Below are positions 8,515-13,789 of a stretch of DNA of 13,789 bases, piece after piece; the first letter of the stretch is position 1, and the number at the start of each line of letters is the position of its first letter. Source of the stretch: Dichomitus squalens LYAD-421 SS1 (lineage: Eukaryota > Basidiomycota > Agaricomycetes > Polyporales > Polyporaceae). The stretch lies in contig NW_006766909.1 in assembly GCF_000275845.1 (NCBI RefSeq), forward strand, positions 81,973 through 95,761. The letters are read 5' to 3'. Below the pieces are notes generated by a model. That model saw nothing but the letters and a program-made list of their open reading frames with translations, did not search any database and was not told the origin of the DNA. The position numbers and the translations under genes were made by a program.

Positions 8515-9329
8515 CTTGCCCTCTGATGGAAATGCGATAGTACAAGTTCAGGGAAAAGCTCTAGTGGGGTAGTACTAGTGGGTAAGGACAGACCCGCTCC
8601 GCTCGCTACCGACCTATAAACGCCTCAACGTCCATTCCATATCGTTCAGGATCATGCCCTCGTTGCGAAAGTATTTGTAGATGGATAGGCGGTCCGTGGG
8701 GGTTTGCGGACCGTCCGGCTAATAAAATGGGCGTCTTACCCCAGATCCGCGAGGATTTTCCGTGCCCTCGCGTTTGTTGCCACCCCGCATCACGCTACGT
8801 CATGAGTCCACTGCAAGTGCATGCGGGTCGCGATTTCGATATTCACGCTCGCCATCAACTTGCTAAGTTGCTGGGTACCACCATCTTGCGGTCGTCGTCC
8901 TTCTTCTGGATGTTCGCTCACTTCGGTGCTCGCAGGCGATTGCTCATGTTGTAGGTTGAGCTCAGATGTCTGTAGAGCGGCAACGTGTATCATGGACTTT
9001 CTATGTACTACGGAGTCCACCTGACCATCACATCAAGCCTGCGAACAGTGTTGGTCTCGTTACCTGAGGTGTCGTAACTTGACACGCTTCATTATCTTTG
9101 CGGTCCGCCCCAGCATCACATGAAACAGCTAGCGTCTCGCAGGTCCTGCTATCGCGTCCCACAGACGTTCTGTACGTATTCGCGGGTGCATTTTGTGCCT
9201 GAGAACACAAACCCACCGGAGCCGAGCTTCGGGCGACACTATAAAGCATGAGGGCTTCTTGCACCGCCGAAGACAGCGTTGCGCTTCTCATCTGCCGCTG
9301 CGTACGATCCCAGTTAACGCATTGCAGTC
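8515..9329. promoter_or_regulatory. Divergent promoter region between GH51 and the sugar transporter
   Basis: 815 bp separate the two start codons. CreA/Mig1-type SYGGRG sites are readable at 8564-8569 (GTGGGG), 8696-8701 (GTGGGG), 8739-8744 (CTGGGG on the minus strand) and 8783-8788 (GCGGGG on the minus strand). A CGGTCCG (8690-8696) and CGGACCG (8707-8713) palindrome lies beside GGCTAA (8717-8722), which equals the ascomycete XlnR hexamer. A TATAAA at 8614-8619 sits on the plus strand but far from either gene. Function of these sites is inference; such short motifs also occur by chance. Confidence 0.45.
9240..9245 (+). promoter_or_regulatory. TATA box of the sugar transporter
   Basis: TATAAA lies 85 bp upstream of the ATG at 9330, a normal distance for a short fungal 5' UTR. 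Confidence 0.5.
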
Positions 9330-11490
9330 ATGGCCCTCCCGCCGAAGGTTCGTTGCCAGTCGTAATCGGGGCTACCACAGAGTTTACGATCGTCCTGCCA
9401 ATAGGTTTACACTTGGCTGTGCGGCCTGTTTGCGGCACTCGGGTCTGTGACCTTCGGTTACGATCTGGGTATCATCGCTTCTGTCCTGGTGAGTAGATCG
9501 TCGAGGCATCTGCATATTGCTGTAGCCACTTATGATCAGTGGTAGCCTTCGGAGGATTTCCTCGAGACCACAGGTCACCCGGATGCGACAGCGCAAGGTC
9601 TGATCGTTGGATGTCTACTGCTTGGCGCCTTCGCTTCGTACGTGGTCAGAACTCCCTTTCATGAGACAGACGCATCAGACCTATCTGTAGGAACGTGTAT
9701 GTGGGGAGCCTCGCGGATATGATTGGACGGCGTGCCTCCATCCTGGCAGGTTGCGTCGTCTTCCTCCTTGGGGGGTCCATTCAAGCTGGCGCGCAAAATA
9801 TCCACTACATGTATGGAGGGCGATTCCTTGCAGGAATGGGGATCGGCATGCTAGCGATGCTTGCGCCGTTGTACCAGGCTGAAATCGCGCACCCGAGCAT
9901 AAGAGGCCGTCTCACCACGCTGCAGCAATTCATGCTAGGTATTGGTGCGCTCATTGCGTCGTTCATTGGATATGGGTCCTACCACGGTTTGGGTGGGCAG
10001 GCGCAGTGGAGGCTACCTCTGGGTACGTTGTATGCCATGGTTGTATCTAAGTCACTTACAAGAGATCACGTTTACCAGCCATTCAGTTGACGCGTAAGCA
10101 TACCAGTATCATCGCTCTTGTCTGATCCTAAATTGATGTGGATCTCAGCGGCAATACCTCTTGCCTTCTTCATTTTGTGAGTGGTTTCGTTCTGATGTTC
10201 ATTGCGATGCATCCATTGACGCACGCCTGAGGCTCCTTCCCGAGAGTCCTCGTTACCTTGCTATGAAGGGCAGGGATGAAGAGGCTCTGCGCGTCCTCGC
10301 GCGCCTGCACGCACACGGCGACGTCCACGATCCCTTCGTCGTTAGCGAGCACAAAGAAATCCTAGCACAGGTGAAAATCGAGCAGCAAGAAACGCGCGAT
10401 GCTTGGAGTCAGCTGTTCGGCAGCAAGAGCAACTTCCGTCGTCTCCTCCTTGGTGTTGCGATTCAATTCAGGTCAGCTCCTCTCTGCTCAGGTGTAACAG
10501 TTGAATTAACCGCCGGCATTGTGCAGTATTCAGATGACAGGCGTGAGCGTCATCCAATACTACTCCCCGCTCATTTTCCAGAGCATCGGCATCGACACCT
10601 CGACGACGCTGGGGCTACAAGCCGGGAACTCGGTCATTGCGCTCATCGGCGAGGCGTTGTGCATCTGGTATATCGACCGCCTTGGCCGCCGCGGTCCGTT
10701 CATCTGGGGCAATGCGCTCTCGGGCTTCACCTTTGTGATCGGCACGATCATCATCGCCATCTTCCCTGCCTCAACGAACAATCATAATGCGAGCAGGGCA
10801 TTCGTAGCTATGACATGGTTGTTCAATCTAGTCTTCTCTTCGTGTCTTGGGCCGCTGTCCTGGGCGGTGGGTGAACAGTGCAAGAGCTGTGTGCATATTA
10901 CGATACTCACTCGGCGGGACAGATTCCGGTCGAAATGTTCAACAGCGCCACTCGCGCCAAGGCCACCGCTATGACATCTTCGGCCGCATGGATATCCAAC
11001 TGTAGGTCCTCTCCTCGATTGAGCATGGCCTCTGCGATTGACGGGCTGTTCTTTCTAGTCATGATTGCTCAGGTGTCACCGCCCGCATTTGGCTCAGTCG
11101 GTGGGTATTATGTAGCCATGTCGAACACAGGGTTTCCGTCTGACGCAGCGATGCTGCAGGTTGGAAGTACTACATCGTGTTTGCCATCTGCGGCTTCAGC
11201 AACGCACTATTTTTCTGGGTGGGTTGAAAGCGTCGGTTCCTGCGTCCTCGTTCTCTGAAAAATCGCGATGTATGCAGGCATTCCTCCCAGAGACAAGGGG
11301 TATTCCCCTGGAAGAGCTGGATGCCTACTTCGAGACCGTTCCTATCTTCGTTCCAGGCTCTGGTGTGTATGTTCCGGATGCTACGACTCGCGAAGAGGAG
11401 CTCCGCCAGGGCAAAATCATGGTCCGCGAGGGTGCCGATTCGGACATTGGCGACGAGAAGGAGAAGGGGACGATCGAGCACGTCGCATGA
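9330..11490 (+). CDS. MFS sugar transporter (sugar porter family, 12 transmembrane segments)
   Basis: Moves a hexose, pentose or small saccharide across the plasma membrane, by family. Twelve exons give 513 residues: 9330-9347, 9405-9488, 9546-9637, 9691-10022, 10079-10093, 10149-10176, 10232-10471, 10527-10866, 10923-11001, 11059-11100, 11160-11218, 11278-11490. Introns are 53-59 nt and all joins keep phase. The start reads MALPPKVYTWLCGLFAALGS. Sugar-porter motifs follow in order: FGYDLGIIA; GSLADMIGRR (70-79); LLPESPRYLAMKGRDEEAL (from 191); QMTGVSVIQYYSP (272 on); IDRLGRRGP; IPVEMFNSATRAKATA (384 on); LPETRGIPLEELD (446 on). The tail is hydrophilic. Exon 5 is only 15 nt and encodes the AIQLT part of RLPLAIQLTPAIPLAFF, which matches the family only if it is included. 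Substrate is not readable from sequence; the GH51 neighbour suggests arabinose or arabino-oligosaccharides. Confidence 0.93.
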
Positions 11491-11597
11491 GCGACTAACT
11501 CCGCTCATATATGTCCTTAATGGCTTGTAACAACAACTCACGTTAGGTAGGGCTCTTCGGACAGTCCTAGTCACGGATCACCTTGAGAAGTATGTAA

Positions 11598-12032
11598 TTA
11601 CGACACGAAGCCACTGTATCAGTATTCTCTCGGCGTTGCGAAGCGTCTTCGGCCCCGTCAGCTGTCGGCCCAGAAGGTCTGTTCGACAAGGTCTTGCATC
11701 TCCACACCGATCTCTTCGAGTCCTTCGCAAGCAAATGGAGCGAGGTGCGTGAAGTTACGTTCTGTGTCTCGTTCCCACGCGCGGAGATCGGAAACGCCTT
11801 CTTCGCGGCCCTCGGTCATCGGTAGCGCGGCCCATGGAGACGCTTCCGCAACAAATTCACCAGGATGGGGGCGCTCCAGGAGGTGCACTTCAGGTTTACC
11901 GTACCGCGGGACTTTCCTGACGCTCAGATATTGAAACGGAGGTTGTGGGACGCTACAGGGGAGGTGTTAGGTCTGACGAGCCGCAAGAAGGTCCTCACTC
12001 TTATTCTACCTCTTGTTGAGGTCATGTCGTGA
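11598..12032 (+). pseudogene. Unidentified gene remnant: open frame broken by one TAG
   Basis: One plus-strand frame stays open from 11598 to the TGA at 12030-12032 except for a TAG at 11823-11825. The text on both sides looks protein-like: GLFDKVLHLHTDLFESFA, EVTFCVSFPRAEIGNAFFAA, then after the stop RFRNKFTRMGALQEVHFRF and SRKKVLTLILPLVEVMS. I do not recognise the family. No good start codon is seen, and the 5' end is closed by TAA at 11595. Either it is a truncated, decaying gene, or the TAG lies in an intron (a GTGCGT donor near 11742 and the GGTAG acceptor would remove 81 nt in phase, at the cost of well-formed sequence). Confidence 0.4.
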
Positions 12033-12080
12033 CATATCTGCTCTTGAGTACCTGTTCGACGTATATCCAAGTTGCGTAAG

Positions 12081-12329
12081 CTAGCGTATGATGATACTAT
12101 CCTCTATTGTCACATCTCCAGAAGTCCATTTCCCGTGGTATAACACTTGACCATAGTATTTTTTTTCTATTATCAATGCGTCACCCCGCTCGCGGGCATT
12201 CCAGAAGACTTGTACGGTGTCATTCAGTGCAGCGGCCCTGGGATACGCGATCACGTGGCCACATCCGCGGACGTGCGCTGTGGCGCCTGAGAAAGCGAGG
12301 ATAGATAACATGGTCTCTTTGCTTCCCAT
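12081..12329 (-). CDS. Small hypothetical ORF, doubtful
   Basis: An uninterrupted minus-strand frame starts at ATG 12329 (MGSKETMLSILAFSGATAHV) and codes for 82 residues. The C-terminal part (VQVFWNARE, YYGQVLYHGKWTSGDV) has the feel of a beta-propeller blade such as those of fungal fucose-binding lectins, but this is a loose resemblance. It starts only about 20 bp from the TATATAA box of the plus-strand neighbour, which leaves little room for its own promoter. It could be a fragment of a longer gene. Confidence 0.3.
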   Translation of the reverse strand: MGSKETMLSILAFSGATAHVRGCGHVIAYPRAAALNDTVQVFWNARERGDALIIEKKYYGQVLYHGKWTSGDVTIEDSIIIR

Positions 12330-12345
12330 CACCACGACCTGCTCC

Positions 12346-12352
12346 TATATAA
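12346..12352 (+). promoter_or_regulatory. TATA box of the small membrane-protein gene
   Basis: TATATAA lies 96 bp before the ATG at 12442. Its near-palindromic core could be read from either strand. Confidence 0.45.
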
Positions 12353-12441
12353 CATACCATGGGGTCTGCCCAGGTTCCTTTCTTTGACTTCGTTCTTGCT
12401 CACACTTTATATCTGCTTGTCTTGAAATCCAATCGAGCAGC

Positions 12442-13053
12442 ATGGCCCACTCTGGCGTGACAAGGAGTTATCAGCAGCTGTTACGCTCGAGAGGCAAGGT
12501 GAGCTGCTAGGCACACTCAAGTGACGGAGAACCGGTCAGGATTGACTCAAGCTCTCGTCTTCTCCTCAATCCTTACTAGGTGCTCGCAACAGGCGTCACA
12601 GCTACTGTAGCCGCCTTCGGGACCTTCTGGTACGCACAGAGGTCATATAAAGCGAAGAAGGAAGAGTCAAAATCACCTGCTGCAATTCCGACATGTACGT
12701 AACCGAGTTCATTGTTACACTGCATGAATCGGATTCATTGAGCTGTCATCTCACAGGGGAGTACCGAATGACGTTCCAACACCAAAAAACCCCGCGCAGC
12801 CTGGTACGGGACAAAGTGCCACGCTGTCGATAGTGCAGGTGAGCACCAGCACGGAAGTGGCAAGCGTCAGTAGTTGACACAGATGAACCAGGGTAATCAG
12901 AACAAGGGGGACCATCAGGCTGTTGAGCCTGCAGCGCAGCCCGAGAAGGACAGGAAGAACTCCGTCGCATCAAAGGCACGTCTTGTCTCTGCTTGTTTGA
13001 GTGATTTTGGAGTTCTGATTGCTCGAGCAATTGCAGAGCTCCAAAGACGGTAA
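12442..13053 (+). CDS. Small single-pass membrane protein, unknown function
   Basis: Exon 1 (12442-12498, MAHSGVTRSYQQLLRSRGK) splices over an 81-nt intron to exon 2 at 12580, which encodes a hydrophobic helix (VLATGVTATVAAFGTFWYAQ) followed by a basic, charged stretch (RSYKAKKEESKS). This pattern suits a small mitochondrial or ER membrane protein; I do not know its role. From there two readings compete. Donor 12699 (GTAACC) leads to GVPNDVPTPKNPAQPGTG and on through exon 3 (12757-12838) and exon 4 (from 12883, MNQGNQNKGDHQAVEPAAQ), ending at TAA 13051-13053. A further 57-nt in-phase intron, 12980-13036, is possible. Donor 12695 (GTACGT) is a better site and gives PTWEYRMT, but stops soon after (TAG at 12830-12832). 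With the first reading and the last intron removed, the product is 123 residues. Confidence 0.6.
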
Positions 13054-13464
13054 TAGGACACAAACGCGATGACATTGCCTTTGCAAGCATACAGACCATC
13101 GCGACAACCGCAAGTCGAGGCGGTAGTCTTTGGGCGTACACCACAATTTGAACGAGAATGGATCTCTACTTGTAGTCATACGCCGTATCTATATCTATAT
13201 TCCGAGTCTTTGATTCAACTTCGACCTGTATCAACATCAAGTTCTCTCGTCTCTCGAGTGTGCGCCGCGAATATACTCCGGCAAAGCTCACCAGCCGGTT
13301 GTCGGCCTCCCAAGCCGCCGTACATACCGGCTACCGAAGAAGCGCAAGGTTGATCACCCAACGAATACCTCCTATCACCTGTGGCTATCCTAGTTGAACT
13401 TTGGTGCCTAAGATTTCGCGAAATGCCAAGGACAATCGTAGCGTGATATAGAGCACTCCGTATC
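13054..13464. other. Spacer between convergent 3' ends, with a short PKKRKV-containing frame
   Basis: It should hold the 3' UTRs of the flanking genes. A plus-strand frame open from 13214 to the TAG at 13391-13393 has no Met but reads VVGLPSRRTYRLPKKRKVD, with the monopartite nuclear-localisation pattern at 13334-13351. It may be chance. No other feature is recognised. Confidence 0.4.
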
Positions 13465-13789
13465 CTAGGCATCGTAGCCACTCTTGCCCGGAACAACGCC
13501 ATGCGCGGGTCCACCCTTCCCATACATCCTTCGCAGGTCTCCTGCAAGCCGATGTGGCACCTCAAATGCTGCGAAGTGACCACCTGCGTCATGCTCAGAC
13601 TCGAACACCAATTTGCCAAGGGTTTGCGACCAGCTGGATAACACGTACGAAGTGAGCTAGCTAGCCATTGCTGAACGGGGATCACGGCGTACGATTTAGG
13701 AACATGAACGATCTCCGCGGGGAAGTAGGACACCCCGACCGGCACAGATACCCAGCCCGGGTCGTCGGTGATGTTTTTCGTGCCACCAT
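13465..13789 (-). CDS. Epoxide hydrolase, C-terminal part (continues beyond the window)
   Basis: Opens epoxides to diols; alpha/beta-hydrolase fold, EPHX1/juvenile-hormone hydrolase type. Two exons are visible, 13789-13693 (5' incomplete) and 13633-13465, joined over a 59-nt intron (GTACGC...ATCCAG) in phase 2. Together they give about 87 C-terminal residues. Family text: [20 protein letters not shown], then [17 protein letters not shown] and [19 protein letters not shown], ending at TAG 13467-13465. The His of GGHFAAFE is the catalytic base by family knowledge. The nucleophile Asp and the N-terminal EHN domain lie outside the window, so completeness cannot be judged. It could serve detoxification or secondary metabolism. 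Confidence 0.88.

Noticed and set aside
8614..8619. TATAAA as the transporter's TATA box
   Set aside because: It is about 715 bp from the start codon; the TATAAA at 9240 is at a normal distance.
11658..11888. 76-codon minus frame
   Set aside because: Opposite the better-looking plus-strand remnant; it is its mirror and has no domain.
13215..13745. 176-codon minus frame read as one exon
   Set aside because: Only its first 18 codons are epoxide hydrolase. The family sequence continues in another frame after the intron 13692-13634.

Overview
The window looks like nuclear DNA of a filamentous basidiomycete, probably a wood- or litter-decaying Agaricomycete. Protein-coding signals on both strands are cut by many short GT-AG introns, mostly 50-59 nt. 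I joined exons by hand, using reading phase and family motifs. Best supported are a GH51 arabinofuranosidase, an MFS sugar transporter, C2H2 zinc-finger proteins and an epoxide hydrolase end. No tRNA, rRNA or CRISPR array was seen.

Layout. 1-613: LTR-retrotransposon remains, with one LTR inserted in reverse inside an older copy, giving an 88-bp perfect inverted repeat. 608-1459 (-): secreted Ser/Thr-rich protein whose 3' end runs into that repeat. 1989-2672: small element bounded by perfect 19-bp inverted repeats, with a second 17-bp pair nested inside. 2863-3673 (-) and 4780-6150 (-): two related C2H2 zinc-finger genes in tandem, sharing an intron position inside a finger. Between them lies an unexplained reading frame at 3872-4417. 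6650-8514 (-): complete six-exon intracellular GH51 alpha-L-arabinofuranosidase. 9330-11490 (+): complete twelve-exon MFS sugar transporter, including a 15-nt microexon. 11598-12032 (+): a reading frame with one stop, probably a decaying gene. 12081-12329 (-): a doubtful small ORF. 12442-13053 (+): a small single-pass membrane protein. 13465-13789 (-): the C-terminal end of an epoxide hydrolase that runs off the window.

How the genes may work together. The GH51 enzyme has no signal peptide and sits head to head with the sugar transporter across 815 bp. That spacer carries several CreA/Mig1-like sites, a CGG/CCG palindrome and a GGCTAA hexamer. A simple inference is a two-gene module for uptake and intracellular debranching of arabinose-containing sugars under carbon control. 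Whether the neighbouring zinc-finger gene regulates it cannot be told from sequence.

No wholly new system is evident. The most interesting items are the divergent GH51/transporter pair, the microexon, the paired zinc-finger genes with a half finger, the nested inverted LTRs and the nested inverted-repeat element.
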